Positions 50,091-59,712 of a DNA stretch of 64,000 bases are shown here, one piece after another. The stretch lies in assembly GCA_016787415.1 (NCBI GenBank), contig JAEUUT010000228.1, positions 1-64,000 of the forward strand, given 5' to 3'. The notes beneath the pieces are model-generated. The model saw nothing but the letters and a program-made list of their open reading frames with translations. It was not told the origin of the DNA and did not search any database. The first letter of the stretch is position 1; every line of letters begins with the position of its first letter. This DNA comes from Saprospiraceae bacterium. GTDB taxonomy: Bacteria; Bacteroidota; Bacteroidia; Chitinophagales; Saprospiraceae. The position numbers were made by a program, and so were the translations under genes.

Positions 50091-50673
50091 TTAAAATGAG
50101 TTTTAATACGTGTTCCATTCGTTCCACCGCTTTCGAAAAATCCTGGTCGCGGGATTGCAGTCGGCGGCCTTTAAATATGGTTTCATGTTTGAGGGCGTCT
50201 GAAAGATCAAAGAGGCATTCTCCAATGGAAGCGGAAGGTTCGGAAAAAGAAAAAATATTGGCAGCCACCCCTCTTTTGAGCAAGTCGACCAAAAAAGCAA
50301 GTTCAAGGGCCTTGATTTCTTCTTGCGCCGTTTCTAGTGCCTGTGCCAGCACAGGGGCATCTTGTGGCAAGGAGGTCAGGTGTTGCACTTCCGGTGCGCG
50401 CCGAATACGTTCGGTCAGGAAAAACCGTATTTGGCGGCGAACGTCCGGAAATGCCTGCGTTTTTGTTTTCAGGTCGGCCACGAAAGCCTGTGCATCCGAC
50501 AAAAATACGGCCGCAAATATCTCTTCCTTGTTTTTAAAATAGTAATACAAACTGGCTTTGTTGAGGCCGGCACGGCGGCCGATATCGTCAAGCGTTGTTT
50601 TATCAAAACCATATCGTGCAAAACACTCACTTCCGGCATGTAAGATAAGGTCCTTCTTCGGGTTGTTTTTCAT
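50083..50673 (-). CDS. TetR/AcrR family transcriptional regulator
   Basis: 196 residues. The N-terminal HTH is LILHAGSECFARYGFDKTTLDDIGRRAGLNKASLYYYFKNKEEIF (~9-53), a clear TetR signature. The ligand-binding C-domain (~60-190) is not diagnostic. It probably represses its own unit with the adjacent SDR gene; an operator-like inverted repeat overlaps the promoter. The C-terminal KS and the stop come from the type B array. Confidence 0.93.
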   Translation of the reverse strand: MKNNPKKDLILHAGSECFARYGFDKTTLDDIGRRAGLNKASLYYYFKNKEEIFAAVFLSDAQAFVADLKTKTQAFPDVRRQIRFFLTERIRRAPEVQHLTSLPQDAPVLAQALETAQEEIKALELAFLVDLLKRGVAANIFSFSEPSASIGECLFDLSDALKHETIFKGRRLQSRDQDFSKAVERMEHVLKLILKS

Positions 50674-50705
50674 GTCGTGGGTTTACTTCAAATTTTTCTG
50701 TATTT

Positions 50706-50768
50706 TTAAAACAAGGCCAAAGATAATTTGAAAACCCTTGTACAAGCAGCGTAATAGCCTTGTTTTAA
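50706..50768. promoter_or_regulatory. Inverted repeats over the tetR promoter
   Basis: TTAAAACAAGGC (50706-50717) and GCCTTGTTTTAA (50757-50768) are a perfect 12-bp inverted repeat spanning the tetR promoter; the palindrome CTTGTACAAG (50737-50746) lies at its centre. All share CCTTGT/ACAAGG, so these are candidate autoregulatory operators. Confidence 0.55.
50718..50725 (-). promoter_or_regulatory. -7 element (TATCTTTG) of tetR
   Basis: An exact TAnnTTTG on the minus strand about 45 bp before the ATG, with TTG 17 bp upstream as the -33 element. Confidence 0.6.
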
Positions 50769-50940
50769 GACGTACAGGCGACACTTTTGCAGCGTTTTTC
50801 AAAAAAAAACTGTTTTAAACTGCAAACATTCGTTTCATCCATTGTTCCATCCTGTAAGTGTGGCTTGACGCGTCTGAAAATTCGGGCTGTATCACAAACT
50901 TTTGTATTGGAACTCCTTCGGATTTCATGCGTAAATCAAC

Positions 50941-50948
50941 TACATTTG
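50941..50948 (+). promoter_or_regulatory. -7 element (TACATTTG) of the aconitase gene
   Basis: An exact TAnnTTTG about 110 bp upstream of ATG 51057, giving a ~100-nt leader. No -33 TTTG at the standard spacing. Confidence 0.45.
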
Positions 50949-51056
50949 CCGACTTTTTAATGAATTTCATTCCACCTGTTGAATCGCAGATTTTTTCGGT
51001 GTATGCATAATGGCCGTTGGCAAAATTTGGGATTCAATCATTATTTTGTTTGAAAG

Positions 51057-53321
51057 ATGATCTTTGACCTGAAAATGATCCGGGAATTCTACAAGAATTT
51101 CCCCGTCCGTGTAGACGAAGCGAAAGCAAAACTCAAACGCCCGCTTACGCTGTCTGAAAAAATCCTCTTTGCTCACTTGCACTCCGACAACCCACTGGCC
51201 GATTACCAGCGCGGTTCGGATTATGTGTTTTTTCAGGTAGACCGTGTTGCCATGCAGGATGCTACGGCTCAAATGGCCCTGCTTCAGTTCATGACCTGCG
51301 GCCGCAAAAAAGTGGCTGTTCCCAGCACTGTTCACTGCGACCACCTGATTACCGCCGAAGTAGGCGCTGAAAAAGACATGGTGGTAGCCCTGAACAAGAA
51401 CAAGGAAGTATTCGACTTTCTGTCTACCGTTTCCCAGAAATACGGCATCGGATTCTGGAAACCGGGCGCAGGTATCATTCACCAGATCGTACTCGAAAAC
51501 TACGCCTTCCCGGGCGGTATGATGATCGGTACCGACTCGCACACCGTAAACGCCGGCGGCCTCGGTATGGTAGCCATCGGTGTTGGTGGCGCCGACGCCG
51601 TAGACGCCATGAGCGGCATGGCCTGGGAACTGCAAATGCCTAAACTGATCGGCGTAAAACTCACCGGCAAACTGCGCGGCTGGGCTTCTCCCAAAGACGT
51701 GATCCTGAAAGTAGCAGGTATCCTGACCGTAAAAGGTGGTACCGGCGCTATCGTGGAATATTTCGGCCCTGGCGCACAAAGCATGAGCGCTACAGGTAAA
51801 GGCACCATTTGTAATATGGGCGCCGAAATCGGCGCTACCACGTCCACATTCGGCTACGACAAAAGCATGGCGCGCTACCTGAAAGCCACCGGCCGTAGCA
51901 AAGTAGCCAATATGTGCAACAAGGTAGCATCTTACCTCACCGGCGATGCCGAATGCTATGCCAATCCGGAGAAATATTTCGACCAGGTGATCGAAATCGA
52001 CCTGTCGAAACTGGAGCCGCACATCAACGGACCATTTACGCCCGACCTGGCATGGCCGCTGTCCAAATTTGCCGCTGCCGTTAAAAAGAACAAGTACCCG
52101 GCCAAACTGGAAGTGGGCCTCATCGGCTCCTGCACCAACTCCAGTTATGAAGACCTCACCCGCGCTGCATCTGTGGCACGCCAGGCCCGTGAGAAAAACC
52201 TGGAGGTAAAAGCAGAATTTACCATCACACCGGGTTCCGAACTGATTCGTTATACCGCCCACCGCGACGGACTGCTCGACGATTTTAACAACATCGGTGG
52301 CGTGGTAATGGCCAATGCCTGCGGCCCTTGCATCGGTCAGTGGGCACGCCACATGGACGACATGAAGCGCCCGAACTCGATCATGACCTCGTTCAACCGC
52401 AACTTTACCAGCCGGAATGATGGCAACCCGAATACCCACGCATTCGTGGCATCACCCGAAATCGTAACCGCATTCGCCATCGCCGGCGACCTGACTTTCA
52501 ACCCGAAAAAAGGCCTGCTGATAAACCGCAAAGGCGAATCCGTCAAACTCGACCCGCCCAAAGGCATCGAACTGCCCAAAGCAGGTTTCGCTGTGGAAGA
52601 CGCCGGTTACATCGCACCGGCCAAAGGCGCTATCAAAGTAGCCGTAGATAAAAACTCGGAACGCCTGCAACTGCTCAAGCCGTTCAAACCTATTCAGAAC
52701 GACGAACTGCAAAACATGCGCGTGCTGATCAAGGCAAAAGGCAAATGTACCACCGACCACATTTCCATGGCCGGCCCCTGGCTCAAATACCGCGGTCACC
52801 TGGAAAATATTTCCAACAACTGCTACATCGGCGCTGAAAACGCTTTCAACGGCGAACGCAACAAGGTGCTCAACTTCGAATCGGGCCAGTACATGGAAGT
52901 GCCTGCTTCGGCGCGTCTGTATCAGAAAAAAGGAATCAGCACCATCATTTTCGGGGAAGAAAACCTCGGCGAAGGCTCCAGCCGCGAACACGCCGCTATG
53001 GAACCACGCTACCTCGGTGTGAAAGCAGTGGTGGTAAAATCCTTTGCGCGCATTCACCAGACCAACCTGAAAAAACAGGGTATGCTGGCGCTGACTTTTG
53101 CCAATCCGGCCGACTACGACAAGGTGCGTCAGGACGACCAGGTGAGCATCCTCGGTTTTCAGTCGTTCGCACCGGGTCGCCAACTGACCATCGTGCTGCA
53201 CCACAGCGACGGTACGCAGGAGCAATTTGCGGTCAATCACACGTACAATGACCAACAGATCGAGTGGGTACATGCCGGTTCGGCGCTCAACAAAATCCGC
53301 AAGGATTTTGGCGTCAAATAA
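51057..53321 (+). CDS. acn: Aconitate hydratase (mitochondrial-type)
   Basis: Interconverts citrate and isocitrate in the TCA cycle. 754 residues, as in mitochondrial-type aconitases (bacterial AcnA is ~890). The [4Fe-4S] cysteines are in [14 protein letters not shown] (~C360) and [11 protein letters not shown] (~C423, C426). The active-site segments [28 protein letters not shown] (~160-187) and [17 protein letters not shown] (~637-653) are intact. It is monocistronic with its own terminator (53351-53386). Confidence 0.95.
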   Translation: MIFDLKMIREFYKNFPVRVDEAKAKLKRPLTLSEKILFAHLHSDNPLADYQRGSDYVFFQVDRVAMQDATAQMALLQFMTCGRKKVAVPSTVHCDHLITAEVGAEKDMVVALNKNKEVFDFLSTVSQKYGIGFWKPGAGIIHQIVLENYAFPGGMMIGTDSHTVNAGGLGMVAIGVGGADAVDAMSGMAWELQMPKLIGVKLTGKLRGWASPKDVILKVAGILTVKGGTGAIVEYFGPGAQSMSATGKGTICNMGAEIGATTSTFGYDKSMARYLKATGRSKVANMCNKVASYLTGDAECYANPEKYFDQVIEIDLSKLEPHINGPFTPDLAWPLSKFAAAVKKNKYPAKLEVGLIGSCTNSSYEDLTRAASVARQAREKNLEVKAEFTITPGSELIRYTAHRDGLLDDFNNIGGVVMANACGPCIGQWARHMDDMKRPNSIMTSFNRNFTSRNDGNPNTHAFVASPEIVTAFAIAGDLTFNPKKGLLINRKGESVKLDPPKGIELPKAGFAVEDAGYIAPAKGAIKVAVDKNSERLQLLKPFKPIQNDELQNMRVLIKAKGKCTTDHISMAGPWLKYRGHLENISNNCYIGAENAFNGERNKVLNFESGQYMEVPASARLYQKKGISTIIFGEENLGEGSSREHAAMEPRYLGVKAVVVKSFARIHQTNLKKQGMLALTFANPADYDKVRQDDQVSILGFQSFAPGRQLTIVLHHSDGTQEQFAVNHTYNDQQIEWVHAGSALNKIRKDFGVK

Positions 53322-53350
53322 GCAGCCTCGTTTATCTCGTTGAATAAATC

Positions 53351-53386
53351 ATTCCCGAATACCTGATGGGTGTTCGGGAATTTTTT
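53351..53386 (+). terminator. Intrinsic terminator of the aconitase gene
   Basis: attcccgaatacc (53351-53363) pairs with gggtgttcgggaat, one G-T pair included, and is followed by TTTTTT. The attcccgaa stem also occurs in the terminators at 48928 and 54645. Confidence 0.85.
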
Positions 53387-53478
53387 ATGCCCGATAGCGC
53401 AGGCTCAAGAAGTTTATTCGATTTTAGCGGCCTGTAAAAACCAACATCTACAGATCACAGTCAACCGATATCAAAAAG

Positions 53479-54630
53479 ATGAAACAAAAAATACGCATGG
53501 GTATGGTCGGCGGCGGCGCGGGCGCCTTTATCGGCGCCGTACACCGCATGGCTGCCGCCCTCGATGGCGAAATTGAACTCGTTTGCGGCGCTTTCAGCAG
53601 CGACCCCGAACGCTCCCGCGCATCGGGCGCCCAGTTGTGCCTGCCGCCCGAACGCTGCTACGGCACTTTTCAGGAAATGATCAAAGCCGAAAAAAGGCTC
53701 AAACCTGAAAAACGCATGCAGATTGTCAGCATCGTAACGCCCAACCACGTGCACTTCGCGCCAGCAAAAATGGCCCTCGAAAACGGCTTCCATGTCATTT
53801 GCGACAAACCGTTGGCCTTCAATATGAAAGAAGCCCTCGCGCTGGAAAAAATTGTAGAAAAAACCGGACTCCTATTTGCCCTCACGCACAACTATACGGG
53901 CTACCCGATGGTGAAACAGGCCCGCCAGATGATTCGCCATGGTGAACTCGGCAAAATCCGAAAAGTAGTGGTCGAGTACCCGCAGGGCTGGCTCAGCACG
54001 AAAGCCGAAGACACCGGCTCCAAACAAGCCGCCTGGCGTACCGATCCGCAGCGCAGCGGCATCGCGGGTGCTATGGGCGACATCGGTACACACGCTGAAA
54101 ACCTGGCGGAGTACATCACCGGACTACACATCACCGAACTCTGTGCCGACATCAGCACGTTCGTACCCGGTCGCCTGCTCGATGACGACGGCAATGTACT
54201 GCTACATTTCAACAATGGCGCAAAAGGTATTCTGCATGCCAGCCAGATTTCTGCCGGCGAGGAAAACAACCTCAACATCCGCGTGTATGGTGAAAAAGGT
54301 GGCCTGGAGTGGCGTCAAATGGAACCTAATACACTGATTGTCAAGTGGCTCGACAAGCAGACACAGATTTTCCGCACCGGTATCGCGCCGTTGTATCAGG
54401 AATCGCTGGCGCATACGCGCATCCCGGGCGGTCACCCGGAAGGATACCTGGAGGCTTTTGCCAATATCTATCGCAATTTTGCCTACTGTGTGCGCGCCCG
54501 CCTGGAAGGCAAGGAGCCCGATCCGGTTTATAAGGATTTTCCCAGTGTGCAGGATGGCGTGCGCGGCATGAAATTTATTGAAAAAGTAATCGCCAGCGGA
54601 AAGAGCAAGAGTAAGTGGGTGGCGATGTAA
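53479..54630 (+). CDS. Gfo/Idh/MocA family oxidoreductase
   Basis: 383 residues. The N-terminal NAD(P)-binding GMVGGGAGAFIGAVHRMAA (~7-25), EKP-like CDKPLAFN (~112-119, K conserved) and the C-terminal substrate domain with GAMGDIGTHAENLAEYITGL (~196-215) are typical of the IolG-like/sugar oxidoreductase branch. The His in GTHAEN is at the position of the catalytic His in this family. The substrate is probably a sugar or inositol. It is unrelated in detail to the paralogue at 283-1269 (different motif set). Monocistronic, terminator at 54645. Confidence 0.9.
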   Translation: MKQKIRMGMVGGGAGAFIGAVHRMAAALDGEIELVCGAFSSDPERSRASGAQLCLPPERCYGTFQEMIKAEKRLKPEKRMQIVSIVTPNHVHFAPAKMALENGFHVICDKPLAFNMKEALALEKIVEKTGLLFALTHNYTGYPMVKQARQMIRHGELGKIRKVVVEYPQGWLSTKAEDTGSKQAAWRTDPQRSGIAGAMGDIGTHAENLAEYITGLHITELCADISTFVPGRLLDDDGNVLLHFNNGAKGILHASQISAGEENNLNIRVYGEKGGLEWRQMEPNTLIVKWLDKQTQIFRTGIAPLYQESLAHTRIPGGHPEGYLEAFANIYRNFAYCVRARLEGKEPDPVYKDFPSVQDGVRGMKFIEKVIASGKSKSKWVAM

Positions 54631-54644
54631 TTACAAGGTGACTC

Positions 54645-54684
54645 ATCCCGAATTTTGGTCAAGGCCAGGATTCGGGATTTTTTT
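54645..54684 (+). terminator. Intrinsic terminator of the Gfo/Idh/MocA gene
   Basis: atcccgaattttgg (54645-54658) pairs with ccaggattcgggat (54665-54678) and is followed by TTTTTT. A second half of this stem recurs inverted at 54922-54934, outside the type E palindrome. Confidence 0.8.
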
Positions 54685-54690
54685 GTGGCT

Positions 54691-54890
54691 ATTTCCCGCA
54701 GAGATTAATTCCCGTAGAGTAATTTCCCGCAGAACTCGCAGAATACACGCAGATTTCCGCAGAACGTAGAGTACACATTATTAGAAAAGCAGGTGTACGC
54801 TACGTTCTGCGGAAATCTGCGTGTATTCTGCGAGTTCTGCGGGAAACTACTCTACGGTATAATCTGCGGGAAAATACTCTGCGGAAAATA
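54691..54890. repeat. Type E palindrome, second copy
   Basis: cgcagaa units on both arms; inner core cgtagagtacac pairs with gtgtacgctacg. It starts with the same gagNNtaatt units as the copy at 23645. It is nested inside the duplicated terminator halves. Confidence 0.88.
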
Positions 54891-54957
54891 ACGCTATTGT
54901 AATCAATCTGTTTCAGGCCGAAAAATTCGGGATGACTCATGTTTTTTTATGTGAGCG

Positions 54958-56670
54958 TCAATGCTGCACCATCAACTTTTCCCGGAAGATTTTCCCTTGC
55001 CTATCCTGACACTCCACGAGATACAACCCGGAAGGCCAGTTTTCTACCTGCAAGGACAGATTTGACTGTATCGCAGCATCCATCATCATTTTGCCCGTTG
55101 CAGCATAAATGCGGCATTGTCCGAACGTATCGTCCGGAAAAGCAATTTGAACCAGCCCGCCGGAAGGATTTGGACGGATGGAAATGCCGCCGAACAGTCC
55201 CGGCTCATCCGTGGCGACCACTCCTGTGTACATTTTAGCCAGCCACAATCCGTTGCCGTTGTAATTCTCGGAGCCGAAAGAGCCGCCATTTTCAAAAACG
55301 CCGCCCACGATCATATTGCCTTCCCCATCGGGCGCCATCATAGAGCCGAAATAGATATTGTCGATGCGTTCACAGCCGCTGCCACCGACATTGCCAAAAA
55401 TGGGGGAAGGCAACCCGCCTCCATTGCCCACGATGACAGCATCGAGGCATCCATTGTTGTTCAGGGAGCCCAGGTTGGGTACCGACAATTGCTCACCGGA
55501 TAATCCGCCCATAAAAAGAGAATTGGGAGGCCCCAGGGTCAGGGTGTTGGCTGGAAGTGCCGCTGTGGTATGAGGGATAATATTCCCCACACCCGTAGAG
55601 CCATCCGGCGACATCAATAACAAGGCCGAGGTTCGTTCAGAGGACGAGGTGTGCAAAGTATTGCCTGATTTGTCTTTCAGTGTGCCTGAAAATGTACACG
55701 CAGCAAACACATTGTAGGCTGGGCCGACTGCGATGTCGAATATTTCCACAAATGGATCGGAATTGACGGAGTGTATGTAGGAGGGCTGACCAGCAGCCGT
55801 ATACACCAATACAAACCGATTTTCTGTGGCAGCGCTGTTGACGATTGCACCGTTGCCAAAATTAATCATGCCTGCGCCATGGTGGCCCGACATTGCGATC
55901 CGCTCACCGTCAGGCGATACCTCTATTGCCTGAGTGGTTGGCACCAGTGTATTATCGGCCGGGAAACCAATCCAGTTGCTGTTTCCATTGGGATAGTAAG
56001 CCGCCAGGAAAAAACCCTGCGTGGTGAGTCCGCCGATATTGCCACCGCCTTGCAGCCACAACTCGGTTCCGGTGTAAGAACCTGTGAGGTAGTGGCGGCC
56101 CAAGGAATCGGCAGCCACGCCGGCCAGGTGCAATTGTTCGCCAAGTTTGGCGCGGATGTTTTTCTGAAATACAAGATTGCCGGAAGGGTCAAATTTGAGT
56201 AGAAATCCTTCCTGACAAGCATTCGCGCAACTACGTGTGACGATCACATTGTTACCAAAATCAACTGAATTGGAAACGTAATCGCCACACCAATAGACAC
56301 CTCCGGCGCCATCCGTGGCGATTTTGGAGGCATGATGAAAGGTGTTCGCATCCGCCGGGCTGGCTGGCGAGCCTTTTTTAGCCCAGAGGGGTGTGCCATC
56401 GTAGCCATATTTTGCCAGAAAAAGCGTAGGGTCGCTTCCATTGCCACTAAGAGAAACGCCCGAACCGAAGTTGAGTTGGCCTACAAACTCGCCTGTGATG
56501 TAAGTATTGCCGAATGGGTCGGTTTCCAGATCGGTAATGGCGGCTTGAAGGGGTGATGTCGGGGTGGCGCCGAAGACGGGTTTTACCCAGTCGAAAGCAG
56601 GCGCTGATTGTGCCCACAGGCAGGAGGCGCTGCTGAGCAGCAAAGCAGAAATCAGGTTGAATTTGTTCAT
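54958..56670 (-). CDS. Secreted repeat protein with T9SS sorting domain
   Basis: About 570 residues from ATG 56670 (MNKFNLISALLLSSASCLWA, signal peptide); the long frame above it has no export signal. The body is made of ~90-residue beta repeats of the type DPFGNTYITGEFVGQLNFGSG, as in SBBP/NHL-like propellers. The C-terminal ~80 residues (GISIRPNPSGGLVQIAFPDDTF ... LPSGLYLVECQDRQGKIFREKLMV, read approximately) are a type A Por domain. It would be exported by T9SS and perhaps anchored outside. The role is unknown. Confidence 0.86.
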   Translation of the reverse strand: MNKFNLISALLLSSASCLWAQSAPAFDWVKPVFGATPTSPLQAAITDLETDPFGNTYITGEFVGQLNFGSGVSLSGNGSDPTLFLAKYGYDGTPLWAKKGSPASPADANTFHHASKIATDGAGGVYWCGDYVSNSVDFGNNVIVTRSCANACQEGFLLKFDPSGNLVFQKNIRAKLGEQLHLAGVAADSLGRHYLTGSYTGTELWLQGGGNIGGLTTQGFFLAAYYPNGNSNWIGFPADNTLVPTTQAIEVSPDGERIAMSGHHGAGMINFGNGAIVNSAATENRFVLVYTAAGQPSYIHSVNSDPFVEIFDIAVGPAYNVFAACTFSGTLKDKSGNTLHTSSSERTSALLLMSPDGSTGVGNIIPHTTAALPANTLTLGPPNSLFMGGLSGEQLSVPNLGSLNNNGCLDAVIVGNGGGLPSPIFGNVGGSGCERIDNIYFGSMMAPDGEGNMIVGGVFENGGSFGSENYNGNGLWLAKMYTGVVATDEPGLFGGISIRPNPSGGLVQIAFPDDTFGQCRIYAATGKMMMDAAIQSNLSLQVENWPSGLYLVECQDRQGKIFREKLMVQH

Positions 56671-56756
56671 GTTGTCTTTTTGGATTGAGAGTGAGTGAGT
56701 AATCGTTTTTCTGGTTAAATATCTACTTTTTGATTGAATTTGATAGAAAAATGGAA

Positions 56757-56797
56757 TAAAAAAACCCGAATCCCTTCCGGTCGGAAAGAATTCGGGT
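56757..56797 (-). terminator. Intrinsic terminator of the pnt operon
   Basis: On the minus strand, acccgaat (56790-56797) pairs with attcgggt (56764-56771) around an inner ttcc/ggaa stem, followed by a U run (the A tract 56757-56763 on the plus strand). Confidence 0.8.
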
Positions 56798-56822
56798 CGA
56801 TATACCGAGAAGTATCGGATAG

Positions 56823-58208
56823 TTACAAGTCTTTGAGTTCGCCGACGAGTTTTTGCAAGGTGTCCTTTGCGTCTCCGAACAACATCTTCGTTTTGGGCAG
56901 GAAAAACAGTTCGTTTTCGATACCTGCATAACCTGCACGCATACTGCGTTTGAGTACGATGGTGCTTTTGGCGTCCCACACTTTCAGTACCGGCATGCCG
57001 TAAATGGGGCTGCCCGGGTCGTTTTCTGCGGCTGGGTTCACCACGTCGTTGGCGCCTACTACGATCACCACATCGGTGTTGGACATGCCTGGGTTGGCCT
57101 CTTCCATTTCCACCAATTTCGGGTATGGTACGTCGGCTTCTGCGAGCAATACGTTCATGTGGCCCGGCATACGGCCTGCTACGGGGTGAATGGCATAGAT
57201 GACTTCCACCCCTTTTTCTTCCAGTTTTTTCTCCAGTTCATGGCAGATGTGCTGCGCCTGTGCCACCGCCAGGCCATAACCCGGTACGATGCACACCTTT
57301 CCAGCATAGGCGCACAAAATGGCCGTATCGGTCAGGGTGATTTCGCGCACCGTCTGGTCGCCCGAGGCAGCCTTGCTGGAAGCGGAGCCTCCAAAAGAAC
57401 CGATAATTACATTGAGCAACGAGCGGTTCATGGCCTTGCACATCAGCACCGTGAGGATGGTACCCGCCGAACCGACGAGAATACCGCCGGTGAGCATCAC
57501 CTGGTTGCCATACAAGAAACCGCCGAAAGCCGCTGCCATACCTGTAAAGGAGTTGAGCAGCGAAATCACGACAGGCATATCCGCGCCGCCAATAGGCATC
57601 ACGAACAACACGCCATAGAGGAATGAAAGACCAAGGAGAATCCAGAGCGCTGAATGGCCAAAAGTTTCCGGAGTAAGTACCGACATGGCAGTCACCACGG
57701 CGATCAGCGCCAGCAAGGCCAGATTGAGATACGTCAGGTAACGACCTCCCAGGTCTTTGATTTTTTCATCCAGTTTGCCGTACGCCACGATACTGCCGCT
57801 AAACGACACGGTACCGATGACCAGTCCGAGGAATACGATGAGCAGATACCCTGCCGAGCCTTCTGGGTGGCTGTGGTATTCTACGAGCGAAATGATGGCC
57901 GCACAAGCGCCACCCATACCATTGAAAAAAGAAACCATTTGTGGCATGGCTGTCATTTTCACCTTCATAGCCATCAGCCAGCCTACTACGGTGCCGATGC
58001 CCATGGCCGCCAGAATCCACGGAATGTTGCCGATGGGAGCGCCTTCTTTTTCATGAAATAATATGGTACCGGCAATAGCAAGCGCCATACCTGCCGCTGC
58101 CACCAGGTTGCCCTTGCGGGCGCGGTCGGGGCTGGCCAGCATCTTGAGGCCGAGAATAAAGGTGATGGAGCCTATCAGATAAGATAGTTCGAGTAGGAAT
58201 TTAGACAT
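56823..58208 (-). CDS. pntB: NAD(P) transhydrogenase subunit beta
   Basis: Proton-translocating transhydrogenase, beta subunit, ~461 residues from ATG 58208 (MSKFLLELSYLIG). About 9 TM helices (~1-260) precede the NADP(H)-binding dIII domain (~290-461), with the characteristic VCIVPGYGLAVAQAQH (~310-325), and near the C-terminus GMPVLKVWDAKSTIVLKRSM and KTKMLFGDAKDTL. Seven bases separate it from pntAB upstream. Together with pntAA and pntAB it makes a three-gene operon with its own terminator. It couples proton influx to NADPH formation. Confidence 0.96.
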   Translation of the reverse strand: MSKFLLELSYLIGSITFILGLKMLASPDRARKGNLVAAAGMALAIAGTILFHEKEGAPIGNIPWILAAMGIGTVVGWLMAMKVKMTAMPQMVSFFNGMGGACAAIISLVEYHSHPEGSAGYLLIVFLGLVIGTVSFSGSIVAYGKLDEKIKDLGGRYLTYLNLALLALIAVVTAMSVLTPETFGHSALWILLGLSFLYGVLFVMPIGGADMPVVISLLNSFTGMAAAFGGFLYGNQVMLTGGILVGSAGTILTVLMCKAMNRSLLNVIIGSFGGSASSKAASGDQTVREITLTDTAILCAYAGKVCIVPGYGLAVAQAQHICHELEKKLEEKGVEVIYAIHPVAGRMPGHMNVLLAEADVPYPKLVEMEEANPGMSNTDVVIVVGANDVVNPAAENDPGSPIYGMPVLKVWDAKSTIVLKRSMRAGYAGIENELFFLPKTKMLFGDAKDTLQKLVGELKDL

Positions 58209-58215
58209 TGTAGGA

Positions 58216-58515
58216 TTACTTCTTTTTCTTAAACATTTCCAGCATACGATTGGTGACGACAAAACCGCCTACCACATTGAGCGTGCCGAGCAAAACGGCC
58301 AGGAATCCCAGTATCAGCGCCAGGTAATCGTCGGAATGTGCATGCCCCATCACGATAATAGCGCCGATAATCACCACCCCGTGGATGGCATTGGCGCCCG
58401 ACATAAGGGGGGTATGCAGGATTGCAGGCACATTGGAAATCACTTCGATGCCCAGCAAAATGGACAGAATTACGATGTAAATGATTTCCTGGTGCTGTAG
58501 AAAAAAATCTGCCAT
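58216..58515 (-). CDS. pntAB: NAD(P) transhydrogenase subunit alpha part 2 (membrane domain)
   Basis: 99 residues: the membrane dII part of the alpha subunit as a separate gene, with about three TM helices (IVILSILLGIEVISNVPAILHTPLMSGANAIHGVVIIGAI is the conserved region around 15-55). The split of alpha in two genes is known in many bacteria (Rhodospirillum-type) and is not a frameshift. It overlaps neither neighbour: 40 bp after pntAA and 7 bp before pntB. Confidence 0.95.
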   Translation of the reverse strand: MADFFLQHQEIIYIVILSILLGIEVISNVPAILHTPLMSGANAIHGVVIIGAIIVMGHAHSDDYLALILGFLAVLLGTLNVVGGFVVTNRMLEMFKKKK

Positions 58516-58555
58516 GGAAATTAGATAGTTGAATGTGTTTGGTTAAGTCGGAAAA

Positions 58556-59686
58556 TCAGGCGGTTTGCATCACTTGTTTCAACCGTTCACTGACCACCTC
58601 GCCGTTGTGGGCAATACAGGTAGCCGCCACGATATCGTCGCTGAAATTGAGGTTCAATTCGCCTTTAATCGCGATCAGTTTGATGAAGTTGATGACATTT
58701 TTGCCAAACATCACGCTGGCATCTTTCGGCATGGAAGCCGCCAGGTTGGAATCTCCAACAATGGTAACTCCTTGATAGCGAATAGTTTGCCCGTTTTCCG
58801 TGGCTTCGCAGTTGCCGCCGCTAGATGCCGCCATATCGACGATCACTGCACCGGGTTTCATGGCAGCCACCGTTTCCTTGCGGAGCAGCACAGGCGCCTT
58901 GCGGCCCGGTATCTGAGCAGTGCAAATGATCACATCCGCAGCCGCAGCGTGGTCGTGGATGAGTTGCGCCTGTCGTTGCTTGAATTCTTCGGTTTGCTCC
59001 ACGGCGTACCCGCCGGCTGCTTTGTCGTCGCGGGCGCCTTCTACTTCCACGAATTTAGCGCCCAGGCTGAGCACCTCTTCTTTGGCAGCAGCCCGCACGT
59101 CGAAGGCTTCTACTACTGCGCCGAGGCGGCGTGCCGTAGCAATGGACTGAAGACCGGCTACTCCTGCGCCGAGTATGAGTACTTTAGCCGGTTTGATGGT
59201 ACCGGCAGCGGTCATACTCATCGGGAAAAAAGTGGGCAATAGGTTGGCAGCGGTCAGCACAGCCTTGTAACCCGCAACAGTAGCCATCGAAGACAAAACA
59301 TCGAGCGCCTGTGCCCTTGTTGAGCGCGGCGCCAGATCGAGGCTGAAAGCAGATACGCCCGCTTTGAGCATATCTTCCACCATGGCATGTTGTGCAAGCG
59401 GGTTGAATTGTCCGATCAGGATCTGACCGGTTTTAAGTTTGCCCAATACGGATTTGGCAGGAGCCTGAATAGATACAAGAACGGAGGCCTGTTTTAAAAC
59501 GCCATCCTGATCGGCCACTTGCGCCCCTTGTTTTTCAAAGGCGGCATCATCAAAAGATGCCTTTTCACCTGCGCCGCGTTCTACCCATACGTTTTGAAAA
59601 CCCAATTTCAACAGTCCCGGAATGGCATCGGGCGTGATGGCGACCCGATTTTCGTCGCCACTCTCTTTCAAAATACCAAGCGTCAT
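58556..59686 (-). CDS. pntAA: NAD(P) transhydrogenase subunit alpha part 1 (NAD-binding)
   Basis: 376 residues: the soluble NAD(H)-binding domain dI. It has the alanine-dehydrogenase-like N-domain (GILKESGDENRVAITPDAIPGLLKLG), and the Rossmann GAGVAGLQSIATARRLGAVVEAFDVR (~174-199). The RQAQLIHDHAAAADVIICTAQIPGRKAPVL motif and GAVIVDMAASSGGNCE are conserved in dI. First gene of the operon; a D-type fragment lies just upstream of its start and may overlap its leader. Confidence 0.95.
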   Translation of the reverse strand: MTLGILKESGDENRVAITPDAIPGLLKLGFQNVWVERGAGEKASFDDAAFEKQGAQVADQDGVLKQASVLVSIQAPAKSVLGKLKTGQILIGQFNPLAQHAMVEDMLKAGVSAFSLDLAPRSTRAQALDVLSSMATVAGYKAVLTAANLLPTFFPMSMTAAGTIKPAKVLILGAGVAGLQSIATARRLGAVVEAFDVRAAAKEEVLSLGAKFVEVEGARDDKAAGGYAVEQTEEFKQRQAQLIHDHAAAADVIICTAQIPGRKAPVLLRKETVAAMKPGAVIVDMAASSGGNCEATENGQTIRYQGVTIVGDSNLAASMPKDASVMFGKNVINFIKLIAIKGELNLNFSDDIVAATCIAHNGEVVSERLKQVMQTA

Positions 59687-59692
59687 AGTTTG

Positions 59693-59712
59693 GTGTTAGT
59701 TATTGGTTAGTA
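59693..59712. repeat. Type D fragment (ttattgg) upstream of pntAA
   Basis: A short single-arm run (ttagttattggttag) just before the pntAA start. Confidence 0.4.

Noticed and set aside
50967-52439. 490-residue minus-strand frame inside the aconitase gene
   Set aside because: Antisense shadow of a conserved enzyme; no domain recognised.
58216-59686. pntA considered as broken by a frameshift
   Set aside because: Two separate alpha-subunit genes (NAD-binding and membrane parts) are a known, functional arrangement, and both have good starts and normal lengths.
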